A stretch of DNA of 64,000 nucleotides, from contig CAVVGH010000007.1 in the NCBI GenBank assembly GCA_963747765.1, positions 496,001 to 560,000 on the forward strand, in the 5' to 3' direction. Both the position numbers and the translations under genes were made by a program. The notes under the pieces are model-generated. The model made no database searches and was not told the origin of the DNA. It saw nothing but the letters and a program-made list of their open reading frames with translations. Shown in pieces: positions 40,046 to 47,259 of the stretch. The stretch is from VRUE01 sp963747765. GTDB lineage: Bacteria > Actinomycetota > Thermoleophilia > Solirubrobacterales > 70-9. Within the stretch, counting starts at the first letter, position 1. Each line of letters opens with the position of its first letter.

Positions 40046-40634
40046 CCTTGGGCAGACGGCCACGCTCCAGGCGCTCCACGGCGAACGGCGAGGCCGCGAT
40101 CGTGGCCACCGTGTCTCGGTTGCAGTGACAACCGTCGCCCAGGAAGCGCCAGGGCTTCTCGAGTCGGTCCTGCCAGCGGGCCAGATCGGCGTGCTCGGAG
40201 CGGACGTGCTCGATGAAAAGCAGCCTTCCCTCCGGGCGCAGCACCCTGGCCGCCTCAGCGAGGGCGGCCGATGGGTTGGGCACCGTGCAGAGCACCAGCG
40301 CGAACACGGCCGTGTCAAAGCTGGAATCCTCGACAGGCAGTCGTTCGGCGGGTGCCTCGATCAGCTCGGCGGATAGACCCGATTCGTCCAGCCTGGGACG
40401 CAGCCTCTTCAGCATGTGAGGGTCGGGCTCGGCAAGTACCAGCTCGGTCACCGCCGACGGGAACAGATCGAGGTTGGCACCGGTGCCCGCGCCGATGTCG
40501 ATCGTGCGCCCCCGAGCGCTTGCCAGCAGCTCACGGCGCATCTCTCGCAGGCCGGCCTCTTCGGTTCCGCTGAGCCCACGGTCGTAGAGGGCCGTGAAGG
40601 CCCGGCCCCAAGTGGCGTCGTAGATGCGGCCCAT
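39993..40634 (-). CDS. Class I SAM-dependent methyltransferase (UbiE/METTL7-like)
   Basis: 213 residues. Motif I TIDIGAGTGANLDLF, acidic LAEPDP after strand 2, FDTAVFALVLCTVPNP and RPEGRLLFIEHV are the standard methyltransferase motifs. A C-terminal DGCHCNRDT segment resembles METTL7/UbiE-like lipid or small-molecule methyltransferases. It lies upstream of the ArsR gene on the same strand, separated by 152 bp holding the duplicated 3' end and the ArsR promoter, so it is probably a separate unit. Confidence 0.9.
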   Translation of the reverse strand: MGRIYDATWGRAFTALYDRGLSGTEEAGLREMRRELLASARGRTIDIGAGTGANLDLFPSAVTELVLAEPDPHMLKRLRPRLDESGLSAELIEAPAERLPVEDSSFDTAVFALVLCTVPNPSAALAEAARVLRPEGRLLFIEHVRSEHADLARWQDRLEKPWRFLGDGCHCNRDTVATIAASPFAVERLERGRLPKAPPLVRPLAWGSAMLPG

Positions 40635-40639
40635 CTGTC

Positions 40640-40690
40640 GCGCTGACCGGTCCGACCGCCCTGTGAGGAGGTCAAACCGGTCGCGAGCGT
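40640..40690 (-). terminator. Imperfect hairpin downstream of the SDR gene
   Basis: GACCGGT near 40655 pairs with ACCGGTC near 40676, flanked by further partial pairing, in the 59-bp gap after the thiolase-SDR pair. A possible terminator or operator dyad. Confidence 0.4.
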
Positions 40691-40693
40691 GGG

Positions 40694-41590
40694 TTAGGCG
40701 GCGTCCTTTTGCGCCGGCTCGGGCTCTGGCTCGGCCTCCGCCTCGAGGCCCGGGTCACTGTGCGCGGCCCGTTCCTCGTAGGCGCGGCGGCTTGCCAGAT
40801 TGACCTCGGTCAGGATCTTGTCCACCCCCATGAAGCGGGCCACCGCCTCACGCCCCTTGCGCGGCAGCAGCGCGGCGCCGGTGACGGTGAACTTCAGCGA
40901 GCGCGGGACGAAGACGTCGAACCGCCGCAGCTCGAGCGCGTCGACGATCTCGTTGGCGACGTCCTCCGGCTCGACCCGCTTGACCAGGCGCTGGTCCGAT
41001 ACGCCTTCCATCAGGGCGGTGTTGACCGGAACCGGCATCACGCAGGAGAGCTCGATGTCGGTGCCGCGCAGCTCTTGGCGAACCGCCTCCGAGAGGCCCA
41101 CCACGGCGTGCTTGGTAGCCGAGTAGGTGGCAATCCCGGGTACCCCCGCCTTGCCGGCCGAGGAGGCGATGTTGACGATGTGACCGGTATTGCGGGGCTG
41201 CATCCGACGCAGCGCCATCTGGGTACCGGCGATGACGCCCAGCAGGTTGATGTCGACCTGGCGGCGGATCGACTCCTCGCCCTCCTCGACGAACTTCGTG
41301 ACCGGCATGATGCCGGCGTTGTTGACCAGGATGTCAAGTGGGCCGAGCTCCTTTTCGGTGCCCTCGAGGAAGCTCTCGAACGAAGCGCGGTCGGTGACGT
41401 CGAGGGGTAGAGCGATCGTTCCATTGCCGAGCTGTGCCGCGGTCTGCTCGGCAAGCGCGAGGTCCAGGTCCCCGATGGCGACCCGGCAGCCCTTGCGAAT
41501 CAACGCTTCGGCCGTGGCCCTACCGATTCCACGAGCCGCACCGGTGATCGCCACCACCTTGCCGCTGAGCGGCCGTCGTTCCTTTGCCAT
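40694..41590 (-). CDS. Short-chain dehydrogenase/reductase
   Basis: 298 residues of classical SDR. Cofactor motif TGAARGIG (16-23), NNAG (90-93), catalytic Ser around 143, Y156 and K160 (YSATK). DLD after strand 2 favours NAD(H). The C-terminal 40 residues are a Glu/Pro/Ala-rich tail of no known role. A strong purine-rich SD (GGAGGAGGAG) precedes the ATG. It follows the thiolase by 27 nt, suggesting shared fatty acid, steroid or other CoA-linked metabolism. Confidence 0.92.
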   Translation of the reverse strand: MAKERRPLSGKVVAITGAARGIGRATAEALIRKGCRVAIGDLDLALAEQTAAQLGNGTIALPLDVTDRASFESFLEGTEKELGPLDILVNNAGIMPVTKFVEEGEESIRRQVDINLLGVIAGTQMALRRMQPRNTGHIVNIASSAGKAGVPGIATYSATKHAVVGLSEAVRQELRGTDIELSCVMPVPVNTALMEGVSDQRLVKRVEPEDVANEIVDALELRRFDVFVPRSLKFTVTGAALLPRKGREAVARFMGVDKILTEVNLASRRAYEERAAHSDPGLEAEAEPEPEPAQKDAA

Positions 41591-41617
41591 CTCTACTCCT
41601 CCTCCGATCCGGGGCCG

Positions 41618-42811
41618 CTAGGCCGCCGGCTTGTAGACAGTGACCACGGCGGCGCCGCCGAGGCCGATGTTGTGCTGCAGGGCCAGCTTGGCGCCGTCGA
41701 CCTGGCGCTTGTCGGCCTGACCGCGCAACTGCCAGGTCAGCTCCGAGCACTGCGCGAGACCCGTCGCCCCCAGCGGATGACCCTTGGAGATCAGCCCGCC
41801 GGAGGGGTTGACGACGACCTTGCCGCCATAGGTGGTTGCTTCTTCGTCGATCAGCTTGTGCGCCTCTCCCTCGGCAGCGAACCCGAGAGCTTCATAGGTG
41901 ATCAGCTCGTTGGCGCTGAAGCAGTCGTGCAGCTCGCAGACGTCGACATCGTCCGGGCCGACGCCGGCTTCCTCGTAGGCCTCCCGGGCAGCCTGCTTCG
42001 ACATATCGGAGCCAACGATCTTCATGCAGTCGGTGTCGTCGGCGAAGGTCGAGGCGAGGTCGGTGACCATCGATTGGCCGGCGATCTCGATCGCCTGCCC
42101 CCAGAGGTCATGCTCGTCGACGTAGCGCTCCGAGGCGACGATCGCGCAGGCTGAACCGTCGGAGGTCGGCGAGCACTGGAGCTTCGTCAGCGGGTCGTGG
42201 ATCATCTTCGCGCCCTTGATGTCCTCCAGCGTGTACTCGTCCTGGAACTGGGCGTAGGGGTTGTTGACGGAGTGCTTGTGGTTCTTCCAGCCGATCCAGG
42301 CGTAGTGGTCGGGATTCGAGCCGTACTTCTCCATGTGGTCGCGGCCGGCGTTGCCGAACATCTGCGGGGCCGGCGGCGCCTGCTCGGGGTCGCGAATCTC
42401 AAACATGCGGGCGGCGTGCTTGTCGATCGCGTTGGTGCGATCGGTGTACTTGACGCCAAGCGAGCCCGGCTCCATCTTCTCGAACCCGACCGCGAGGGCG
42501 CAGTCCACGACACCACCCCGGACGGCCTGGCGCGCCAGGAACAGCGCCGAGGACCCGGTTGAGCAATTGTTGTTGACGTTGACCACCGGGATCCCGGTCA
42601 GTCCAAGCTGGTAGAGCGCTCGCTGCCCGTAGGTCGAGTCGCCGTAGCAATAGCCCGCGTAGGCCTGCTGGACGTCCTCGTAGGGAATGCCGGCGTCGGC
42701 CAGCGCCTTCTCCCCCGCCTCTCGAGCCCAGTCGGGGTAATCGCCCTCCTTGGTTCCGGGCTTCTCGAATTTGGTCATACCGACCCCGACGACGAACGAA
42801 CGGTTGCTCAA
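41618..42811 (-). CDS. SCP2-type thiolase / acetyl-CoA acetyltransferase-like protein
   Basis: 397 residues of thiolase superfamily, SCP-x subclass. Nucleophile C83 in NNNCSTGSSAL, HDCFS near the second active site, and GHPLGATGLAQ with the catalytic His. The final Cys motif CxG of classical thiolases is replaced by NIGLGGA, as in SCP2-type and lipid-transfer-linked thiolases. TTG start with AGGAG 6 nt upstream. Likely acts in degradation of branched or sterol-like side chains; substrate unproven. Confidence 0.9.
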   Translation of the reverse strand: MSNRSFVVGVGMTKFEKPGTKEGDYPDWAREAGEKALADAGIPYEDVQQAYAGYCYGDSTYGQRALYQLGLTGIPVVNVNNNCSTGSSALFLARQAVRGGVVDCALAVGFEKMEPGSLGVKYTDRTNAIDKHAARMFEIRDPEQAPPAPQMFGNAGRDHMEKYGSNPDHYAWIGWKNHKHSVNNPYAQFQDEYTLEDIKGAKMIHDPLTKLQCSPTSDGSACAIVASERYVDEHDLWGQAIEIAGQSMVTDLASTFADDTDCMKIVGSDMSKQAAREAYEEAGVGPDDVDVCELHDCFSANELITYEALGFAAEGEAHKLIDEEATTYGGKVVVNPSGGLISKGHPLGATGLAQCSELTWQLRGQADKRQVDGAKLALQHNIGLGGAAVVTVYKPAA

Positions 42812-42996
42812 GATCTACTCCTGTGGTCTCCCGCGTGCGCGGCGATTTGGCTGCGTGGCCAGGAATGTACCGGGATGGAGCACGCGGCGCGCAAGAAGCC
42901 GTCGATTTCCGTGTTCATTCCACGTACCCGCCGGGCAACCGGTCGTCGTGGTCCCGGCACTCCTCCGCCCGCCTGCCGTCGCGGCAGATAGCTGGT

Positions 42997-43068
42997 GCTG
43001 GTCGCCAGCGTGCGGGCGATGCTGGTCGCCAGCGTGCGGGCGATGCTGGTCACCAGCGTGCGGGCGAT
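42997..43068 (+). repeat. 24-bp tandem repeat x3 (plus degenerate fourth)
   Basis: GCTGGTCGCCAGCGTGCGGG-containing 24-bp units at 42997-43020, 43021-43044 and 43045-43068, with a degraded fourth to about 43092. Part of the 628-bp gap between thiolase and ccdA, which has no believable gene. Confidence 0.92.
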
Positions 43069-43120
43069 GCCGGTCACCGCCAGCCTCGCGCGCGACACCC
43101 AACTCGCCCAAATGCCGGGT

Positions 43121-43320
43121 GACGACATCGATCAACGCCTGCGCGTTGGAGGGCTCCGGTGGCTCCTTGAGCGGGCAGTTGAGGATCGGGGTGACTGAGC
43201 GGGCAGTTGAGGATCGGGGTGACGACATCGATCAACGCCTGCGCGTTGGAGGGCTCCGGTGGCTCCTTGAGCGGGCAGTTGAGGATCGGGGTGACTGAGC
43301 GGGCAGTTGAGGATCGGGGC
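43121..43320 (+). repeat. 100-bp tandem repeat x2 with nested 28-bp repeat
   Basis: Units 43121-43220 and 43221-43320 are almost identical. Each ends with two 28-bp subunits (starting 43169 and 43197 in the first) beginning GAGCGGGCAGTTGAGG. The 100-bp unit starts GACGACATCGATCAACGCC. Confidence 0.93.
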
Positions 43321-43425
43321 CTCGCGGTCCATGCGCGCCAGTCTCCCCCACCACCACCCGCCATGCAAGCGGCATCGCGCCGTCCCCAATCGCCCCGTCC
43401 GTCACGGTGCCCGGCCCCACCCAAG

Positions 43426-43439
43426 TACCCTCAAGGCAC
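43426..43439 (+). promoter_or_regulatory. Leaderless-type -10 of ccdA
   Basis: TACCCT (43426-43431), 8 nt, then the GTG at 43440. Confidence 0.5.
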
Positions 43440-44198
43440 GTGCTCATTGCCGAGATCAGCACCGACCCGACTGCCGGGGTGGGGATTTTCGCCGCCCTTG
43501 CGGCTGGGATCGTTTCCTTCCTGTCGCCCTGTGTCCTGCCGCTTGTGCCCGGCTACCTGTCGGCAGTCAGCGGTATCTCTGCCGGGGAGCTCGAGAGCGC
43601 CGGCTGGAGACGCGTCCTCGGTCCCAGCCTGCTCTTCGTTGCCAGCTTCTCGGCGATCTTCGTCCTCCTGGGTCTCACGGCAACAGGCCTCGGTGCCACC
43701 CTGCACGACCACGAGGCGCTGCTGACCAAGGTCGCCGCGGCTTTGATCGTCGCCATGGGGGTCCTCTTCGTGGCCTCCCTGTTCATCTCGCGTCTGAACC
43801 GGGAGTGGCACGTCGAGGCGCTCCTCGAGCGAGCCGGAAAGGGCGGGCCGGTGATCGCCGGAGCCGCCTTCGCCATCGCCTGGACCCCGTGCATCGGTCC
43901 CACCCTGGGAGCAATCCTCACGGCCGCCTCGCTCACCGGGTCAGCCAGCCGCGGCGCCCTCTTGCTCGGCGTCTACTCTGCGGGCCTCGCGATTCCCTTC
44001 CTGCTCACCGCTGTCGCGTTCTCCCGGATGACGACCGCCTTCGCGGCGGTCAAGCGCCACTACCAGGCGATAGTCGCAACCGGTGGCCTGATACTGATCG
44101 CGATGGGCATCCTGATCTGGACCGGCGAGCTCACCCAGCTCAACATCGAGGCGCAGCGCGTGCTGAGCGAACTCGGCCTCGACTTCTGGAACGTCTGA
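43440..44198 (+). CDS. ccdA: Cytochrome c biogenesis/thiol transport protein CcdA
   Basis: 252 residues, six membrane helices, DsbD-beta family. The paired redox cysteines C31 (SPCVLP) and C151 (TPCIGP) sit in the two inverted repeats. CcdA carries reducing equivalents from thioredoxin across the membrane to cytochrome c maturation or other thiol partners. GTG start 8 nt after TACCCT. The last three codons and stop lie inside a 71-bp tandem duplication. No resA or ccs genes are adjacent. Confidence 0.93.
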   Translation: MLIAEISTDPTAGVGIFAALAAGIVSFLSPCVLPLVPGYLSAVSGISAGELESAGWRRVLGPSLLFVASFSAIFVLLGLTATGLGATLHDHEALLTKVAAALIVAMGVLFVASLFISRLNREWHVEALLERAGKGGPVIAGAAFAIAWTPCIGPTLGAILTAASLTGSASRGALLLGVYSAGLAIPFLLTAVAFSRMTTAFAAVKRHYQAIVATGGLILIAMGILIWTGELTQLNIEAQRVLSELGLDFWNV

Positions 44199-44328
44199 AC
44201 GAACGCTGCAATGACCCCGCTATAGGGGGCAAACGCAGCTCTCGTCAGTTGCTGGCGTGGAACGTCTGAACGAACGCTGCAATGACCCCGCTATAGGGGG
44301 CAAACGCAGCTCTCGTCAGTTGCTGGCG
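44187..44328 (+). repeat. 71-bp tandem duplication covering both convergent gene ends
   Basis: Units 44187-44257 and 44258-44328. The first has the ccdA stop (44196-44198), the second has the stop of the convergent hypothetical gene (44316). Each contains a small hairpin, CCCCGCTATAGGGG. Confidence 0.93.
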
Positions 44329-44669
44329 GGGACGACGGTCTCCATCTCCCTGCCGACCGCCTCGACCTCCTCGAGGCCGCCATCGTCCAACTCGCGGGAG
44401 CACACGATTCGGAAGCGGCCGGTACCGATCTCCGCATCAGCGATGACGGGCAGTCCGCATATCTGGTCCCAGCCCAGTCTCTCCACCTCAAACGGGTTCA
44501 TCCGCACTTCGGCGGCGGGAAACGGACAGCCACGATTGTGCTGATCGATCGCCTTGGAGATCGCCTCCAGGTTCTTCGCCTCGGCCGACGCCACGAACCA
44601 AATTCTAAAGACGGGCGCCGGTTCGGCGACGCCAGAGGCCTGGCATCCGCATGCGGATGCCGCGTGCAC
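44316..44669 (-). CDS. Hypothetical protein
   Basis: Up to 117 residues. From about residue 21 on (FRIWFVASAEAKNLEAISKA) the sequence looks like a small alpha/beta protein with a buried hydrophobic strand and conserved-looking GLPVIADAEIG and GRFRIVCSREL segments; the first 20 residues look random, so the true start may be further in. No family recognised. Convergent with ccdA, and its 3' end lies in the 71-bp duplication. Confidence 0.55.
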   Translation of the reverse strand: MHAASACGCQASGVAEPAPVFRIWFVASAEAKNLEAISKAIDQHNRGCPFPAAEVRMNPFEVERLGWDQICGLPVIADAEIGTGRFRIVCSRELDDGGLEEVEAVGREMETVVPASN

Positions 44670-44698
44670 GCATGACCCACATCAAGCGGCTCGGGACG

Positions 44699-45115
44699 CT
44701 AGAGCGTTCCGCCCGTCTCGTAGGCCCTGCCTGGCGTGGCACCGACCACGAGTAGACGGATGCCCTCAGGGCCCGGGATGACCTTGCGCTTGACGTCGGG
44801 GCCAACGCGAGCGATGTGGGCAGCGTCGATCGCGTACCGACGACCGCCGGCCTCCAGGGTTCCCGAGCCATCGAGGGCGACGTAGACCTCCTCCTGGCCG
44901 AGCTGCTGGGGGCGCGCGGCGAACATCTGGGCGCCGATGCCCTCGGAGGAATGGTCGTGCTCGGGGTAATCCTGGGCGCCGGGCGCCAGGTCGATGATCG
45001 ACATGCCAAAGGAGGTGACCTCGAGGCCGCCGGCGGCCTTGCGGAACTTGATGCCCTCGAAGAAGCCCTCGATCGCATCCATTGCGTCGATCTTCGCGTG
45101 GGTCACGTCCCCCAT
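44699..45115 (-). CDS. Cupin-domain protein
   Basis: 138 residues with a single cupin barrel. PEHDHSSEG (His ligands) and the later EEVYVALDGSGTLEAGG strand match the two cupin motifs, though the second motif lacks an obvious His. The family is very diverse (isomerases, dioxygenases, sensors) and no function is assigned. TAGGAT lies 6 nt before the ATG; divergent from dinB. Confidence 0.85.
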   Translation of the reverse strand: MGDVTHAKIDAMDAIEGFFEGIKFRKAAGGLEVTSFGMSIIDLAPGAQDYPEHDHSSEGIGAQMFAARPQQLGQEEVYVALDGSGTLEAGGRRYAIDAAHIARVGPDVKRKVIPGPEGIRLLVVGATPGRAYETGGTL

Positions 45116-45127
45116 GTCGGGATCCTA
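45116..45127 (-). promoter_or_regulatory. Leaderless-type -10 of the cupin gene
   Basis: Minus-strand TAGGAT (45127 to 45122), 6 nt, then the ATG at 45115. Confidence 0.5.
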
Positions 45128-45183
45128 CCCCGCAGCCGCTCCGCCGAACAGGATTGTCGCTCGGTGGCGTCCCGCCCCCCACC

Positions 45184-45196
45184 TACCATCGCATCG
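45184..45196 (+). promoter_or_regulatory. Leaderless-type -10 of dinB
   Basis: TACCAT (45184-45189), 7 nt, then the ATG at 45197. Confidence 0.55.
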
Positions 45197-46291
45197 ATGG
45201 CTGCCAAACGGACGATCGCGCACCTCGATATGGATGCGTTCTATGCATCAGTGGAGTTGCGGCGGCGGCCGGAGTTGAAGGGAAAACCGGTGGTCGTCTG
45301 CGGATCGGGGCCGCGGGCGGTGGTGACGACGGCCAGCTATGAGGCGCGCAAGCTGGCCGGCATCCATTCCGCGATGCCCGCCGCCATCGCGCGGCGCAGA
45401 CTACCCGACGCGGCCTTCATCGAACCCGATTTCTCCGCGTACCGGTCGGCCTCGGCGCAGGTGATGGAGATCATGCGGGCAGGAGCGGAAACCGTCGAGG
45501 TCGTCGGGCTCGACGAGGCCTACGTCGACCTCACGGGGGTCTTCTCGCCCAAGGCGACCATGCGCCGCATTTCCACCACGATCGGGGAGGAGGTCGGCCT
45601 CACCTGCTCGATCGGGATCTCGGAGAACCGCCTGCTCGCGAAGATCACCAGCGAGCTCGGGAAGCCGGCGGGCTTGGTGGTGCTCTCGCGGGCCGAGGCC
45701 CTGGAGCGATTTGCCGCGGACTCTCCAGGGCTCGTGCCGGGGATCGGGCCCAAGACCGTGATCAAGCTGCAGCAGATGGGGATCCGCACGCTGGCGGCAC
45801 TGCGTGAGCACGACGCCGCCGAGCTGGAGCGCGCGTTTGGACCGCGGACGGGCCACTGGCTGCAGGCCCGTGCAGGGTTCGAAGACGAGACACCGATCGC
45901 CGTCGTGCGCGAGACCAAGTCGCAGTCGGCGGAGACGACTTTCGACGTCGACGTTGCCGACCACGGCGAGATGGCAAGTCACGTCGCCTCGCTCGCCGGG
46001 GAGCTCTGCCGGCGGCTGCGCTCGCGCGATCTGGAGGGGCGCACGATCGGCATCAAGGTCCGCCTCGACGACTGGACCAACGTCACCAGGTCGCACACGA
46101 TCGAGCAGCCGACCAACGATCCCGCGGTCGTCACCCCAGTGGCACTCGAGCTGCTTCGCGCCTACTCCCCACCCCGGCCGGTACGGCTGCTGGGAGTGCG
46201 CGTGGCGGGATTCGGTCGCGAGGAGCGCACCGAGCCGGCGGCATCGACCGGCCAGCTCGAGCTCGGCATCTCCGAGCGCTCAGCGGCTTGA
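45197..46291 (+). CDS. dinB: DNA polymerase IV (Y-family)
   Basis: 364 residues. The Y-family palm is shown by HLDMDAFYASVE (first metal Asp) and GLDEAYVDLT (second Asp-Glu pair); a thumb with SENRLLAKITSELGKP, an HhH segment (PGIGPKTVIKLQQMGI) and a little-finger domain follow. Performs translesion synthesis. No C-terminal beta-clamp motif is obvious beyond QLELGI near the end, which could serve as one. The ATG at 45197 is placed by the -10 box and the family N-terminus. It overlaps the convergent rlpA by 12 bp. Confidence 0.94.
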   Translation: MAAKRTIAHLDMDAFYASVELRRRPELKGKPVVVCGSGPRAVVTTASYEARKLAGIHSAMPAAIARRRLPDAAFIEPDFSAYRSASAQVMEIMRAGAETVEVVGLDEAYVDLTGVFSPKATMRRISTTIGEEVGLTCSIGISENRLLAKITSELGKPAGLVVLSRAEALERFAADSPGLVPGIGPKTVIKLQQMGIRTLAALREHDAAELERAFGPRTGHWLQARAGFEDETPIAVVRETKSQSAETTFDVDVADHGEMASHVASLAGELCRRLRSRDLEGRTIGIKVRLDDWTNVTRSHTIEQPTNDPAVVTPVALELLRAYSPPRPVRLLGVRVAGFGREERTEPAASTGQLELGISERSAA

Positions 46292-46924
46292 GAGCAGCAC
46301 GCCGGTGCTCGGGAAATGCAGCCGGGCTCGGGTGGCCGCGGTCAGGTCGAAATCGCGGCCGGCCACGTAAGGGCCGCGGTCGACGACGGCCACGGTGACA
46401 CTGTGACCGCGGTAGCGCAGCTTCACCTTCGAGCCGCACGGAAGGGTCTTATTGGCGACACCCAGGGTCCCCGGCTGCAGGGTTCCTCCGCAGGCAAGGG
46501 CGCCGCCGTAGAGCCCGGGCCCGTAATAGGAGGCGGCGGCCGTGCGGTAGGCGGTGACCTGCCGCGCCGGGCTGATCGAAGCCCGCACGCGCCGGTCGTG
46601 CAGGCCGTAGGCACGCACCCGGTAGGTACCGGGGCCGCGCGGGCGCCAGCGCACCGAGAACGCGCCGCTGCGGCGGCTGGCGGTTCCGACGGTGGCACCG
46701 TGCGGCCCGCGGATGACGACCTTGACGCGGTGCGAGCCGCGCGGGCGCAACCGCCCTTGCAGGAGCAGCCGCCGGCCACCGACCGTGTCGTGACTGGAAA
46801 CGTGCAGGGAGATGTGTGAACGAAGTCGCTGGCGTGTGTGGTGCTCCTTCATACGCGCCGGCGCCGGGACAGCCCAGGCAATCAGAGCGGCGACAGCCAG
46901 CGTCGCGGGCAGGATGAATCGCAT
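46280..46924 (-). CDS. rlpA: RlpA-like secreted double-psi beta-barrel protein
   Basis: 214 residues: a cleavable-looking signal peptide (about 1-23), an Arg-rich middle domain with beta character (about 45-125) and a C-terminal DPBB/RlpA domain (about 130-212) with ASYYGPGLYGG and VVDRGPYVAGRDFDLT, which carries the conserved Asp of RlpA lytic transglycosylases. It probably cleaves peptidoglycan outside the cell. A c-di-AMP riboswitch of the ydaO class precedes it, a known context for wall-hydrolase genes in actinobacteria. Confidence 0.9.
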   Translation of the reverse strand: MRFILPATLAVAALIAWAVPAPARMKEHHTRQRLRSHISLHVSSHDTVGGRRLLLQGRLRPRGSHRVKVVIRGPHGATVGTASRRSGAFSVRWRPRGPGTYRVRAYGLHDRRVRASISPARQVTAYRTAAASYYGPGLYGGALACGGTLQPGTLGVANKTLPCGSKVKLRYRGHSVTVAVVDRGPYVAGRDFDLTAATRARLHFPSTGVLLSSR

Positions 46925-46947
46925 CGTGTGTCAACTCGCTTTCTCGC

Positions 46948-47097
46948 CTGCCTACGGGGTTAGCTGACGGGCTTGCGAGCGCAATTGCTGCGCGATCGCT
47001 ACGGACGGCTCGCCGTCCGATTCGCCCCTGCCACGACTGGTATCGACGTGGCCTTTGGGTCCCCCGCCCTCCTCGTGCTCACGAGAAGACTCGGCAG
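46948..47097 (-). ncRNA. c-di-AMP riboswitch (ydaO/yuaA class) upstream of rlpA
   Basis: On the minus strand the conserved blocks appear in order: CUGCCGAG, GCGGGGGACCCA, GGCAGGGGCGAAUCGG, and the 3' hallmark CCCGUCAGCUAACCCCGUAG. The closing P1 pairing is CUGCC (47097-47093) with GGCAG (46952-46948). The rlpA start is 24 nt downstream. In this class c-di-AMP binding usually switches the gene off, tying wall hydrolysis to the messenger level. Confidence 0.93.
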
Positions 47098-47224
47098 ATG
47101 TGTGCTTCGATTCGGAGCGAACACGTTAGGGGCCTCCCGAAGCGCCGAGAGTGAGTCGCATCACACTGCAACTCACCCTGCCCGGCGACCGCTAACGGCT
47201 TTGGAGAGCGGTTCTGCAAACCCT

Positions 47225-47259
47225 TTGGCAGGCACAGGGCCGTGTGCGAAGATGCGTCG
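47225..47259 (+). promoter_or_regulatory. WS/DGAT promoter
   Basis: TTGGCA (47225-47230), 17-bp spacer, GAAGAT (47248-47253), 6 nt, then the ATG at 47260. It lies upstream of and divergent to the riboswitch transcript. The rest of the 335-bp gap is the riboswitch leader and its promoter region. Confidence 0.6.

Noticed and set aside
42808..43228. Short frames across the 24-bp and 100-bp repeats
   Set aside because: They are made of repeat translation in several frames, with no family features and no supporting initiation signal.
42997..43320. CRISPR array
   Set aside because: Repeats are directly adjacent without unique spacers, unit lengths are mixed (24, 28, 100 bp) and no cas genes are present.
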